The position numbers were made by a program, and so were the translations under genes. Under the pieces are notes generated by a model, which was not told the DNA's origin, did no database searches, and saw only the letters and a program-made list of their open reading frames with translations. Below, in pieces: positions 32,821-45,466 of a DNA stretch of 64,000 nucleotides (position 1 is the stretch's first letter; the number at the start of each line of letters is the position of its first letter). Source of the DNA: Leucocoprinus leucothites (taxonomy: Eukaryota > Basidiomycota > Agaricomycetes > Agaricales > Agaricaceae); NCBI GenBank assembly GCA_013368445.1, contig JAACJO010000001.1:992001-1056000 (forward strand). The letters are read 5' to 3'.

Positions 32821-35800
32821 ATGGACGACGAATCTTCCGATATCCTTGGTCAACAAACTAAGCCCGTTCTCCGCGGAAGCAAAAGTGCCGACTCTCATGG
32901 AGTCTCGTTGGCGGTCAAACTTGTTTTCGGTTTTGTGATTCTTTTCGTGCTCTATGTCGTGGCTATGCGTATATGGTTCCGTATTTTGGTCTGGAGGGAG
33001 CGTTCCTACAAACTGTGCGTCATAAACTGTCATGTAGTATGCCTTCTCTCCTAATGTTGTTTTGACTCGCGGTCCTGCAGCGCTACAAGACGGAGACACG
33101 GTATTCCTGACAACGACCATCGCCCTTTCAACGTGGCTTATGCTGCTGTGTTGCGCGCTCGTCAACAGGAAAAGGATGTTGCACAGAAGGCCAGTGCTAC
33201 ACAGCCTGTACTTTCAAGTGATCGGCGAAATGTCCAAAGTGAACAAAACATCAGGCAGCGGTTCGGTATGTCGTTTCATAATTCTTCCCTATCTTATCGC
33301 TTACCCAATTATATTATTTCAGGTCTCCAAACGACAGCAGGGGAAGCTCCTCGTGCACTTAGTTACAGCTCTCGATTCCCGGGCGCATATTTGGCAGAAG
33401 GTACTCCCGTCAGGTCTCATACCGAGTAAGTGTTTATACGCATGGATGTAATTGTAGTCTCATCCCTTTTTTCCGGATCTAGTAAGCCTTCCCCTGTTAT
33501 CGTTGGCGGTGGACGCTATCCCTCTCAGTCTCGTCGATATGAAGCCGGTCCTCCATCGTACTTGAACGGCTCTCGGCGGGCAAGCAAAATAGGCCATGAA
33601 TCAGAGAATGGGTATGGCGGTCAGAAACGTGGTTTCGCCGAGGAACCGATGGACGAACTGGAAAACGCTCAGGGGACCCAACACGATGATTGGTTGATCG
33701 GAGATGAAGCTGATGGCTCAGTTTGGCAGGACCAGGTTCCGCCACAGCGGGGTGCTAAGCGTTATTTATTTGAGGAAGATGAAAACGAGGACAATTTGGT
33801 CGAGCGCCAGTCTCGAGGTAAACGCCAGCGCAAGGTCTCTTTGGACAAGGGCACCTGGACCGAAGGGGATGATTTGGATATGGACATTGACGAGGAGGAC
33901 GATGAAATCGATGACTTGCCTTACATCCTCCGTGGAAAGAAGCGCGACCGTGCAGAAGCGGGCTCAACTTTTGGGGGGGATGATGATGACAGTGGCATTG
34001 AGCTCGACAGCCCTGGCTCAAAGCCTAAGAGGCATACTCGCAAGCGTCGGACATTCTCGAAACGTAAATCTGACATCGATGTTGCGGCTCGTGGCCAAAA
34101 ACGTGATCGTGATATGGATGACGAGGAGATTGATCTTGAGTCTGGGGATGAAAATTCATATGTTCTTCGGAAGAAACGTGGCAAGAAGACATTCTTCCGA
34201 GATGATGAATTGAGTGAACACTCTGCTGGTCTATCTCAAGCGTCATCTGGGAGTCGTAGCCGCTCAATCGGCGAGGAATGGTCATCAAATGGTATTCGTT
34301 GGAAAGTTGGCCCTAACGGTCAACGATTGCGCCAAGCCTTGGTCAGGAGAGCCACTCAAAAGTTTACTATGGTATGTCTCCTTTTCATCCCTTGCATCCT
34401 ACCCATGTCTAAAAGTTCGCTGTAGCCTGAGGATTCTCAGCATCCCGACCGTTCAGTAGACTTTGAGGTTTATGTGGAAACCTGGTTGACTGATGAGGAA
34501 TACCGTGACGCAAAGCAACGTCATATTCTCGCTGGACAGGACACACCACAACGATCAGATGCCAAACCCGCCCTCGATGTTCAGGTGCGGTTACTTCTCC
34601 TCTATGTGTATTCCTGAGCTGAAGCATGCCTTTGCAGACACAGACAAATGGAAAGAATCTTCTTTGGTCATCAAGCTCTGTTCCTCTGGAGTCACCGATC
34701 TCTCGTTCCCCTGTGTCAGAGCGCGCCCTTGGAGTCAATCAGCGGATCATCAGGACCTCTCTTACGTCGAACACCCCGCGAACAAATCCTTTTAAACATG
34801 TTCCGGCTCATAGCACTAGGCGTATCTCTGCTATTTCTCGGGCACCATCCCTGGGGATAATTGCCTCCCCTGGTTTGACGGATAGCACTAACTCGAGTCC
34901 TCACACCCGCTACAAGACATATTCTAAGCTCGAGAAGCAGGAGTTGGAGGCCCAAGCTCTCTTGAAACTCCGTGAGCTGAAAAGTAAGAAGGAGGCTGAA
35001 TCGACGCAGGCAAAAAACGAGCGTGCTGCCAAAGGCACTGCATCCTTTTCCATCCCAACCATTACTATCACGACTCCTTTGGATGCTTCAAAGTCGACTC
35101 CTCAACCTCCCCGTTTCAGTTCACCCAAACCTGCGGAGGCTATCCTTAAATCTGCAGAGGTGCCTAAGCCTCCATCGACCTTCCCCTTCCCCTCATCCAC
35201 GGATAGCGCCAAGCCTACAGCGGCCATTCAATCGTCGCTCTTCCCTACAACGTCGATGTCGGCATTCCCTTCTGCCCCATCATCAACTGCTACCAAAGTC
35301 GATGATAAACCCTCCGCCGCTCCTTCCTTTTTCCCTCTGACCACGTTATCTGTGCCAGCCCCGTCCAGTAGCTCTGGAATAACTCCTACTACTGCCAGGT
35401 CGGAGGGAAAACCTGAGCAATCAACGCATCCCTCGATCTCATTCAACCTCCCAGGCACGACACTATCGTCTAATCCCAATACAGCATCCGTAGTTCCTCA
35501 GTCAAATACCACTTCTAGACCGTTGTTCCCACTCGGAGCTGCATCTCATCCCACTCATGTGGCTGCTTCCGGATTACCGTCCCAACCCCCAACCTCACAA
35601 TCCACGAGCGACAGTCCATCGTTGTTTTCTCGTCTAAACCCCACTCAATCTAACACCGCTTCTTCAACCGCTGCCGCGAACCCTCACCAGTCCAACTCCT
35701 TCAACGTCTCAAAGCCCAATACCGAGACTACCACTCCTGCATCCAGCACCACTTCTAATCCATTTGCTACCAGCAATCCTCAACCTACCACCCAACCTAC

Positions 35801-37064
35801 CTCATCCGATTCTTCAACGGCTGGTAATCAGCTCAAGTTTAAGTTCAACTTTACCGGCCCCACCAGCACTTCGCCAAACACCTCGACTGCCACTAACGTC
35901 AATCCCGCACCTGCGGCCCCTCCCCGTCCATCGATGGTCACTTTCACTCCTTTGACTCCTGGCGGGGGAACCAAGGATCCCAGAGCAGGAAACAACGTCT
36001 CGGATACCTCGAAACCCGGTGCCCACGCATCACCCTTTGGATTCAAGGCCCCAGCCTCCAGTACGAACAGTGACTCCTCGAAACCGCCTACATCTGTGTT
36101 CGGTGCCAGCGGCGGAACCTCGAATCCTTTCGGCACCACTGGCCCTTCAAACACTACCAGTACCTTTGGTGGAACGACCTTTGGTACGAAGCCTGCTGAG
36201 ACCAAGCCGATGGAGTCTTCCTCTACTCAGACAACGAAACCCTTATTCAACTTTGGTGTGACTGGAGGGCAGGCATCGTCGGCCAAAGACACCTCCCAAA
36301 CACCTCCAAGCATGTTTGGTACTAGTGCTGGTACCCCGGCTGCTACCGCTGCAAAACCTGCTCCCACAAGCTCAAGTCTATTCGGGGCTCTTGGCCCTCA
36401 GACAACCAGTACTTTTGGCACTACGTCAACTCCTGGTACCGCCAATACATCTGGTTCTACGAACGTCTTCGGAACGACACTCGCCACCCCCTCCAGCACC
36501 TCAACACCGACGAACGTATTTGGCTCAAACACTGCTGGTGCCAGCTCTGGTTCAGCCTCAACTAATATCTTCGGCACTGGTACATCGACTTCGTCGGGTA
36601 CCCAGCCCTCTAATATCTTTGGCAGTGCTGGCACAAGCAATGGGTTTGGAGTGAATAACGCGAAGCCCACAGAGGCACCCAAATCTGTGTTTGGCGTAGC
36701 ATCAGCTCCCGCAACCAACGGAACTACCTTGACGGCTACCACCACCGAACAAGAAAAGCCTACGTTCAAATTTCAGCTACCCGCCTCAAATAGTAATGGC
36801 ACCAACGACACTGGTTCTTCTGGAATGGTATCAACGTCGAGTTCAGGGCCACAGTTCACGTTCAATTTCGGTATGCCAAAGAACAGTTCAGGTTCTGGGT
36901 TGTCGCAAACACCAGTGTTTGGTGCTACTTCGGGAGGGCAGTCGGCGTTTTCGGCGAAGCCTAACGCATTCAACGTTGGTAGCACGTTTGGTTCCGGTAG
37001 TGGATCATCGTCTTTCAATCCACTGGGCACCGCTTCGCAGACCAACACATCAGAACAGAAATAG
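32821..37064 (+). CDS. Integral-membrane FG nucleoporin with POM121-like architecture
   Basis: Six exons (32821-33014, 33081-33265, 33323-33425, 33483-34371, 34426-34584, 34638-37064) join in phase to 1,318 residues. One strong transmembrane helix at about 30-49 (LVFGFVILFVLYVVAM) is followed by a basic stretch and RRRHGIPDNDHRPFNVAYAA. The middle is highly charged: acidic DMDIDEEDDEIDD next to basic clusters such as KPKRHTRKRRTFSKRKSD that look like nuclear-import signals. A conserved-looking block GIRWKVGPNGQRLRQALVRR precedes FEVYVETWLTDEEYRD. A Ser/Thr/Pro-rich spacer leads to a C-terminal 340 residues full of FG motifs (VFGAS, NPFGT, SIFG-like). One N-terminal helix, import signals and C-terminal FG repeats are the layout of vertebrate POM121. 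Homology is not shown, so no symbol is given. Confidence 0.85.
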
Positions 37065-38065
37065 ATATTTATTGTATCATGTCGGGAAGAAATTGGTTGT
37101 TGTAGAGGGTGACCATTATATCTTTCACTCCTGGTTGGTCCTTACACTCTCATCTTGAATTTGTCGCATGTTCTTTCGTGGTTTCCGTGTGCAGATAATT
37201 GAAGGTTCGATTTTTTTCGTAGTTCTTTCACATAGTACATTCCACTTAATTTACCAAGTTGTTGTTTTCTCTTGTCTTCAAGTGGACATTTGTACGATAT
37301 TCAATTGCATAGTCTGTTGGCGGCCTTGACGCCTCGGGTATACATGCGTGAACGAAGAGGTGCACTTGTGTTCTTGAAAAAAAACTGGGCCCTGGGTTAG
37401 CGTGATTGACGTTGTCTTGGAAAATAAAGTTTCCGATTCTACACAAAGTCGTATTCGTACGAGAAATGTTCAGTTTGAGAAAGTAACCAGTGCCTTTACG
37501 TCGGCATCTCAATTGTTTTGGATTCAGGGCAGGAAACAGTTATTAATAAAGTAGCAACAAACTGGCTCATGAAGGCTGCAGTTTGGAACACATTGCTTTT
37601 CGAGTATATGGAATCCACCAGCGGCTTTATGAGCTGTTGTGGCGACTAGACCCGTGCAGATGTGTTTGAAAAATGGGGGAAGAAACCAGGCGAAGGACTG
37701 GAGAAACTTACACGTACATGAGCACTGACGGAGATTCACGTGGGTAAATTCCCCGAAGTTGCCTCCGTCCCCCACATGGCCTAGTTTGAGTATCATCTGC
37801 GAACATACCCCAAACTACCCATTCTCCTCAACCTCTGTGCATTCAGCAGTACTGGAGGAGAACTATACCCGAAAGACGCGCTGAAATACACAACCAAGGG
37901 ACTGCCGTCACGTTTAGTTGGACACCAAACTCAGACCAACGACTACTCGAGACACTACTCCTGTCGACCATTTATTCGCTTCCTAACAACTATCATATTA
38001 TTCTATCCCGTCCTGGTACCGCAGAAACTGCCGCCTAACCCGCGACAACAGTACAGGCAGCACCC
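37065..38065. other. Intergenic kilobase upstream of the coiled-coil gene
   Basis: About 1 kb without a supportable gene. It holds the 3' region of the POM121-like gene and the promoter of the next gene, with TCACGTG at 37736-37742. Two short minus-strand frames (37246-37512, 37524-37796) lack recognisable features. Confidence 0.4.
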
Positions 38066-40463
38066 ATGCAAGCAGTCGAGACTCCGCGGCGACCCCGACC
38101 TCCTGCAAAGATCCGACGGTCATTGGCGAAGGGTTCTACCACACCTCCACCTACCTATGCATCGACCTTTGCTTTTCCAACAGCCGGCGATGACATTGAT
38201 GGTGTGGGGTCTGAGTGGGATGCTGGGAGCATACCAACTGATCAAACCAACTCGGAGAATCCTGATGATGACCTGACTTGGTTGAACGAAAAGTCGAGGG
38301 ACGAGTTGACGGACCTGTTGGTCAAGGCTGATACTTTAATCAAGGATAGGGAGAGCGGTATGTTTTTTTCTACGCAAGGGAATTCCGCCCTAGCGTTTAT
38401 GGGAAGAATGTGGCTGACTGGAGGCCTATTACATGCATCCGTTCAACCTTGTCACAGAACTCAGCCTTACGTCCGCGGCGTGCAAATCATTGTACGAGAA
38501 TAATGTCGCCTTGAAGACCAAGCATGAAACATTGCTACAAAGAATCTCACCCAACCGCAACGCCAATGCCACTTCATCTCCAACGCAAAGTCCTCGTTTA
38601 TCAGTCTCACCCCTTCGGCCTACATTTGCAACACTCGGTCGGACAACCTCTGAGTTCGGAACGGACAGTTCACCGCCGGAACACACGCTATCAAAGTCTT
38701 ATACCTATAAACCACGTCGTGGACTTTCCGCTCCAACACTGGATATATCATTCCTTGCCGATCAGAACGCTGAGCTCCTGTCGAAGCTAGAGAAACTAGA
38801 GTCGGAAGCAAGCAGTGCTGATTTGACTGGTAGACGAGAGCTTCGAAGACTGGAGAAGGAGATCGGAATATTGAAGGAAGAGTTGGAGAAGACACAGGCA
38901 AAAAGTGACGAGATTGAGGAGAAAGCTAGGACAGGCTTTGGTCTGGGTGCAGAGAAGGCTATTGAGGAAGCGTGGAAGAAGAAGAAAGAAAGGCAGGCCA
39001 GATTAAAGGCCCTCAAGAATTTAAAATCCCATAGCCAAGGTTCAGCAGTTCGAAACTTTGCGCCTGACGCACCGTCACTCTTTCGTGGTACCGCGGCCAG
39101 GCAGTTCCCTGCACCAGACCTCTCGGTCCTTGAAGAAGTATCGATATTAGGAGAAGAAACACCGGACACGCAGGACTTTAAACCACTAGCACCACCGACA
39201 CACAACGAGCAACTCATCAATAAACTACTACAGAAGATCGAGGAATTAGAGGTCACAAACTCCAAAATTCTTCAGCACCAGACAGAGACAACTTCCCGGT
39301 TGCAGGTCGTCCAAAGGGAGACCGAGTTCATGACCAAAATATATGAGCGACTCAATGAAATCGATGGTCGCCATGAACATGACGAGACTGAAGCCAGAGA
39401 TCAAGTGTCCGGTGGTCTCGCTCACAAATCTGCCAGGTCACATCGCCCACTGCAATCCCAGCTTCTGGCTACTAAAGTCAAACGCCAACGCAGCTTTCAT
39501 AAACATGAAAATAAAAGTCGTGGTAGTATTGTAGGTTTGTTCGACGAATCCGCCGCTGAATCATCTACGCCTCACGGGCCAAAGTCGTCTCTTCCTGTAC
39601 CATTCAGCGATGGCTCCTGGAGTCGACGGCGACACCACTCGTCCTACTCCATTGGCAGCGGTGGATTGGCTTCACCAGCACTCTCGAGCCTGAGTCTTTT
39701 CTCGCCACCAGCACGAATTAGAGAAGAACTCTCTGACAACGTTGGCCCAAGCCTCGCAAATGAGCTGGGTAACCAGTGGGACGACTCGGAGAGTACAGGC
39801 CAATTACGTCCAAGAAGCTTGTCTGACCTGAGTATTATCTCAGCTTCTCCATCTCCATCTCCCGTACCATCTGGGCTTGTTCAACATCAAGTGGTTGTGG
39901 CAGATCATCTCCCCACACCACCTGGACCTACCAACTCGTTGCAGCTTTCCATTGAACCTCCGACTCCACAGAAGGGCGCTTCGATTACACAACAACATGA
40001 GTTACAACTCATCGGAAACATGTCCCCCCGCTTCCAAGTATCACGCTCGCTCCGAGCCCGGACTTCTCTTTTCGTCGAGGGACGTTATCCTGAGCCACTC
40101 GGACCCAACCTAATCAAGACACCCAGCCGACAAAAGAGATTTGCGAACGACAATGTTTCGCCCACCCCTACACGAGGTCCTTCTGGAGGTCCACTTTTCT
40201 TTGAAGGTTTCCAAGTCATGATGGACGAATTCGACGAGCAGAATGGCATAGTTCAACGAGAAAGCAGAGATGCGAACATTTCTCGCTCGCCATCACCTGG
40301 CCTAGAGGACTATGCCGATGCAAAGGAAGAGCTAGATGAAGCTAGTGGGGAGCCTGCGACCGTTCCTGTGGCCACTCTGGACGAAGGAGGCCCGGATGAC
40401 GTGGAAGGGAGTATAATGAAGAAAATTCGCTTTCTACGAGGTCCACACAAGCGAAGTGTCTAA
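38066..40463 (+). CDS. Coiled-coil protein with disordered flanks (function unknown)
   Basis: Two exons joined at RESE-LSLTSAACKSLYENN give about 775 residues. I do not recognise the family. The order is: a basic start (RRPRPPAKIRRS); an acidic linker; helices with heptads (SRDELTDLLVKADTLIKDRE and ACKSLYENNVALKTKHETLL); a Ser/Pro stretch; a long coiled coil (LADQNAELLSKLEKLESE through LEKEIGILKEELEKTQAK); a Lys-rich helix (EAWKKKKERQARLKALKNL); then a second coiled coil near INKLLQKIEELEVTNSKIL. The C-terminal half is Ser/Pro-rich, with short conserved-looking patches such as RFQVSRSLRARTSLFVEG and GGPLFFEGFQVMMDEF. The design resembles cytoskeletal or organelle-adaptor scaffolds, but this is only a guess from the coiled coils. 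Confidence 0.8.
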
Positions 40464-41147
40464 ATCGACGACCGTTGGTGGAATCATGCTAGAAGTATGG
40501 ATGTGGCTGCAATTTGCAATCATCATGTTGGTGTTTTTGTGGGCTATGGCACGGAAGGGACCTAAATCAGTGTTGAGAGATGCAGAGAGGAAGAGGACGC
40601 TGTCGATGAAGACCAGAGCCTGAATCGGGAGTTATGTGGGTGATAGAATAGATGGATCCAACTGACTGGATTTTCCTTTCCACGTGTGCATTTATCTTGG
40701 TTTTCTCGGTTTTCAACCACATCGTGCCATTCTCAATCTGCGATAAACTGCATCCACTCGTTTTTCATCCTCATCTCTATATCCGTTCATATCCCAGAGC
40801 TTCAACATTTATCACGATTCATTCACTAAGCTTTTCCATTTTTCTCCTATCTGGACACTCGTTTAAATTCATTTTTTTTATCTCCCCACCATCCCCAGCG
40901 TCATGCGCATTTTCTAACAGTGATTTGCACGCATGTATGTTGTATAGTACATATCATCTTTATTCCACCCACCAGTTGAGTCTTCCTGGTTCTGCTCTCA
41001 AGCTACTCTACCTGTTAAGGTGTATACCCTGTAGATACATCGCGTGCTAAAAACACATTCTTTTAAATTTAAGTCTCGATCACGTGGAAACTAGTTAGAT
41101 TTTTTGTGATTGCGGTTAGAGAAGTTACTGATACCCAGTTGCCAAAA
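40464..41147. other. Intergenic region upstream of the Nop13-like gene
   Basis: About 680 bp, pyrimidine-rich, with short frames only. TCACGTG at 41080-41086 lies about 60 bp before the Nop13-like start. A second CACGTG at 40681 is nearer the 3' end of the coiled-coil gene. Confidence 0.4.
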
Positions 41148-42712
41148 ATGAGTTCTTCATCCTCGTCCCCGTCCTCACCTTCCAGCTCTCCTGCACCAGC
41201 AAGGCAGAAGCGAAAACGCGAGCTAGAGAATACTGTTGATTCTGACTCAGACGTTTCTGATACCGACTCTGACTCCGATTCCTCGAGCTCGACTTCCTCA
41301 AACGAGGAGGACAAACCCATTACCCCTGCTGAAGAAGGGGACGGTATTCCCGTGCTGTCACATGCTGCAAAACGGAAGCAAAAGCAGAAAGAGCAGAAGC
41401 TTCAAAAACAAAAAGATGACTTGGATGCACCAAAGAAAAAAAGGAAGCTGAAGGACGGAACTGCGATTAACGGCGCAGCCATTGGCAAGGTTTTCAAGCG
41501 ACAAAATTCAGTCTGGGTTGGAAACATGTCCTTCAAGACGACAGAGGAGAATATCAGGACGTTCTTCAAGGATAGAGGTGCTGGGGAGGTTACGAGAATT
41601 AATATGCCGACGAAGGCTGCTAAAGGACCTGGAATGAGGGCCGAAAATCGCGGGTGAGCTTTGAAGTTCTGTAATGCCCATGAATTAGTTGGTTTAACTC
41701 GGTATCTACTCAATAGCTTTGCGTATGTAGATTTTGAGACACCCGAAGCGAAGAATGCTGCCATTGCACTTTCTGAACAGCCATTGCTTGGACGAAAACT
41801 CCTGATTAAAGACGGTATGTTTTATATCACCTAGTCATTGATGGATATGAAATGATGAAAACACGATTATAGGTGATGACTATAAGGGACGACCAGAGCA
41901 GCCCGTGGTTGATACGACAGTCACCGTGAATGGGGCGAAAAAGTCGCTTTCGAAGAGTGCACAAAAGATTCTTAGAAACCAGAAACAGCCGCCGGCACCC
42001 ACTCTCTTTTTTGGGAACCTCAGCTTTGATACAACGGAAGATTCAATACGAGAACTACTTGAGGCTCACCGCGAGAAGGTGAAACAGAAGGGCAAATCCA
42101 GGGAGAGCAACGAAGGAGAGGGAGAGAATGGAGAGCCCTGGATACGGAAGGTTCGCTTGGGCACATTCGAGGACTCTGGAAAATGCAAGGGGCAAGTCAT
42201 CTTTATATGCACAAGGCCTATTCCTATGATATTAACAACAAGAATCCAGGTTCGCGTTCGTCGACTTTACGACTTCGGAATTCGCAACAAGTGCCCTCAT
42301 AAACCCCAAGAACCACCACTTGAATGGGAGGGAGCTCGTTGTGGAGTATGCGAGTGCAGAAGCAGTCCGGCGTGGCGCACCCAAGGGTTCAAAGCCGAAA
42401 CCTCATGGGGATACCAGTGCACATGTAGATCGGTTTTCACGGAAACCAAGAACGAAGAAGGATACTCCACCTCACAAAGCAATAGTATTGGATAAAGAGA
42501 AAGACGGCTCGATGATAATTGACGTTCCGGAGGAAGACGTTTATCAATCAGATCCTAAACCAATCCGGCGGGAGGGCAACCGTTCGAGGAACACAGGTGA
42601 TAGAGACAATGGAAGGCCAAGAGGACGGCCGAAACCTGGAGCCGCTCTTGCGCTTGCTAAACGCGAAAGTGCAGCCATCGTCCCAAGTCAAGGACAGAAG
42701 ATTAGTTTCTGA
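41148..42712 (+). CDS. NOP13: Two-RRM nucleolar RNA-binding protein (Nop13-like)
   Basis: Four exons in phase (41148-41653, 41717-41814, 41873-42191, 42250-42712) give 461 residues. The N-terminus is a Ser/Asp/Glu-rich acidic tract, then Lys-rich (KKKRKLKDG), as in nucleolar proteins. RRM1 has RNP2 VWVGNMSF and RNP1 GFAYVDFE; RRM2 has RNP2 LFFGNLSF and RNP1 KGFAFVDF. The tail is basic (GRPRGRPKPG). The yeast homologue Nop13 associates with pre-60S particles, so a ribosome-assembly role is likely. The start is the ATG in AAAAATGAG at 41148 rather than the one at 41106. Intron 3 must use a GC donor (GCAAGT) to keep RRM2 intact. Confidence 0.88.
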
Positions 42713-45466
42713 ATTATGGTTATCCTATGGTGCTTTTTACTATGTCTGAGGAGGTAAAAGATGTTATCGTCGCACCGTTACCAAAGGGATAAAATTGTGA
42801 AACGTGACTACAGAAGACCAGCGGTTTATGCTGTGGATCTACGAGCAATTTTTGGGCTTTCCGCCTGAAATTCACCTCGCTACAACTCATAGCTAGCCCT
42901 TTATCACGTCTCCACGACGGTACACTGTTGGACAGCCGGACCGTGATTCTGCCAGCCCCAATATACCTGTCGCAATGCCCCCACCAAGAAGAATAATGGG
43001 TAGAAATCCTATTCTAACCAACATCGCGAGTTTGATGTCGTGAATTCTTGCACCTATGGACAAGAAATTACAAGAAATTGGAAGCTAATTATTTGGTCCG
43101 TATGCCGCTTGAGTACTTCTCATGCCAAACCCTGTCGCTCACACCACACTACGTATCTGTAAAGTCGCCACCCTACTCTTATAAGACTTCCGTCTTTTCC
43201 CCTCCCTCTCTCATCCTCCTCCCTCTACTCATCTAACGCTAACCTATCAGCTTTGTGCCAAGTGTTAACGGAAGCATGGACGTCCGATATCTTAACACAA
43301 TCTTCTGCGGGTTGGAATACTTGTGGAGAATCTCCAATCATGAGTATGTCGTTGCCACAGGTCCAGGACGGGAGAAAATAATAACCTTAACAGGCACGAC
43401 CTTTACCTCATGCTCGGTTGTAATTGTGCTCGCAGCCCGTCCGAATCGAAGGCGGCGTAAAAGGTGTGACAAAAAGGGTTTTCGATGGAAAACTCAAAAA
43501 TCACACACGATAGTTGTAGAGGCGGTGGCGGTTTTGGCGTTCACGAAGTCGTTGAAAATTCCAAAACCAAATGAAGGCACCAGCTCACGGGAAGAAAAAA
43601 AAACACGGTTCAGCATGTCCAAAATATACTTCTAGAAGCTGCTCCACAAGACACTAGCGTGAGGCTCCGCTAGCACTCCACTGTCTGTTCTCTATCCTCT
43701 CACGGATGAGGGAAAGAGTTCTGTTCAAGCCCCTGTTTAAACTATTCAAGATGCTTGCGTACATTCACACGACGAAGTTGTGGCGTCTTTACACCTATCT
43801 GTCCCTGTTTCTTCGGTGCACGACAATATTGTACATCCATTTACACTGATACCGACAACAGGACAAACCCAAAGACCTAGATGATTTCACCCCATTTAAA
43901 ATGTCCTCCTTCTCCGTGTCTTTTTAGACTCACTTGCCTGGAACAGGCAAGCGATCTTTATGATTATTTGAGTTTATTGTACTCGCGTCCCATCCTCAAA
44001 GAAGCCAAGCCAGAGTATTGGATCTTCTCAGCTAGCCAAACTGTTTTAGGATTGCGCAGTGTTTTTACACCCCGTACGGTTCCGGCATAATTATCCTACA
44101 TGGATGGGCAAGTTGCGTCAAGTTCGTTGAAGAAACCCATTGGGTCCGCCACAAGTTTGACGGCAGACTCACAAAAAGTACTTGACCCACTTGCTACCTG
44201 ATGACGGCATGCCCTGCCCACAAGCAGATATGCCAACGAAACCGAAATGACACAATCACCAAACCACAGGTTGGAATCACAAGAAAGAACACCGCTGCAT
44301 CTGTCTCTCCGAATCCCCCTCCCCATTTCGCAACTTGTTGACCTGTTCTCTCCCCGCATTTGGCCCCTTCGCCGAACTTCCGCCACAAGCCTCCTCACGG
44401 TACAGTCCCAAAATGGGTACCTGGTACGGCATTTGAGCGTCCAGAACGCCTGCGAACCCGATACTCAAAGAAAGGGTTGAATTTCGTGTCGAAGAAGCAA
44501 TGGGTCGTTTTTGTGACTGAGGTTTGTGGCTCCTCAAAAATTTTCAACGTTTACCCCTTTCACGTTATCTTCTCTCTTTCTTTCCCTTGCTTGTCTTGTC
44601 TATAATTCTCCCGCGAGCCATTCGGATATACATGTTCATGTTTATCACGTTGACCAGGTAATTTTGGGTTGCCACACGCCTTACGCCCCAGTAAATAACG
44701 GCTCGAGGGTCAGCTCCGCGGAGGTCAATATGCTGGTGGCGGATGCCTTCGAAGGTCAAGGTGATGTTGGGTTTTTTTAACAGCTCGGTTAAGCAGATCG
44801 GTTCGACTTACTGCTTGACCTTTCGGTGCATGGCCCATCTATGCGCACGATATCGATTCTAATGAATCGTTGGAGTGGGTAGTACCGGTTGCCGTCTTTT
44901 CGTTGGATGTTCTAGACGATGGTGGCTCTTGAAAATTGTTAGGCAGGTTTGGATGGGGCCAAGTCTTCTAGTTTGTTTTGGCCACAAGGTCGTTGTTTGT
45001 ATATATCTCTATCTCCACCTATTCCCTTTGACTAAAAGTCTAAATAGTATCGAGTTACCCGAAGATTTGAAGGATGTTCGTCAAAATCCCCCCGAGCAAA
45101 GGCAGTTCTCACAAGACATAACTCAAGACACAATTGAGAAGACGAGGACGATTCACAACAATAAGGTAGAGGTGTAATGCCTAGACATCGGAGCGAAAGC
45201 CCTTCAAAACCGAGATTAACGAGACACAAGGGTCGTATTAGGATCATTAAGAACTCAAGACAGGTATTTCTTAACCAGAGGTAGAGTGTGAAAAGACCGT
45301 GAAAACAAAAAATGCAGGGAAAAATTGGAGCACAGATACCACCCGAAATGTAACACCCTCAAGCCAAGAAAAAATGTGATCAACAAAGCCTATGACGGGT
45401 CAACTTCCCAAAGTCTAACCCAAAATTTTAACAATGAAAGGCAGAAGGGAAAAAAGGAAGAGAGAA
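42713..45466. other. Gene-poor stretch of 2.75 kb
   Basis: No known protein is visible on either strand. A promoter-like block (TCTTATAAGACTT near 43177, followed by a long pyrimidine run) precedes an open frame with ATG at 43276 and stop at 43635. It would encode about 120 basic residues (RPNRRRRKRCDKKG) without family resemblance, so I do not call it a gene. Other frames up to 100 codons overlap one another near 44100-44780. Confidence 0.45.

Noticed and set aside
35828..36769. Two minus-strand frames opposite the FG region of the POM121-like gene
   Set aside because: Shadow frames of the FG-coding exon, with no features of their own.
43255..43635. 126-codon frame after a TATA-like promoter
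   Set aside because: Promoter-like context is suggestive, but the sequence is low-complexity and basic with no family resemblance; left as a note in the region entry.
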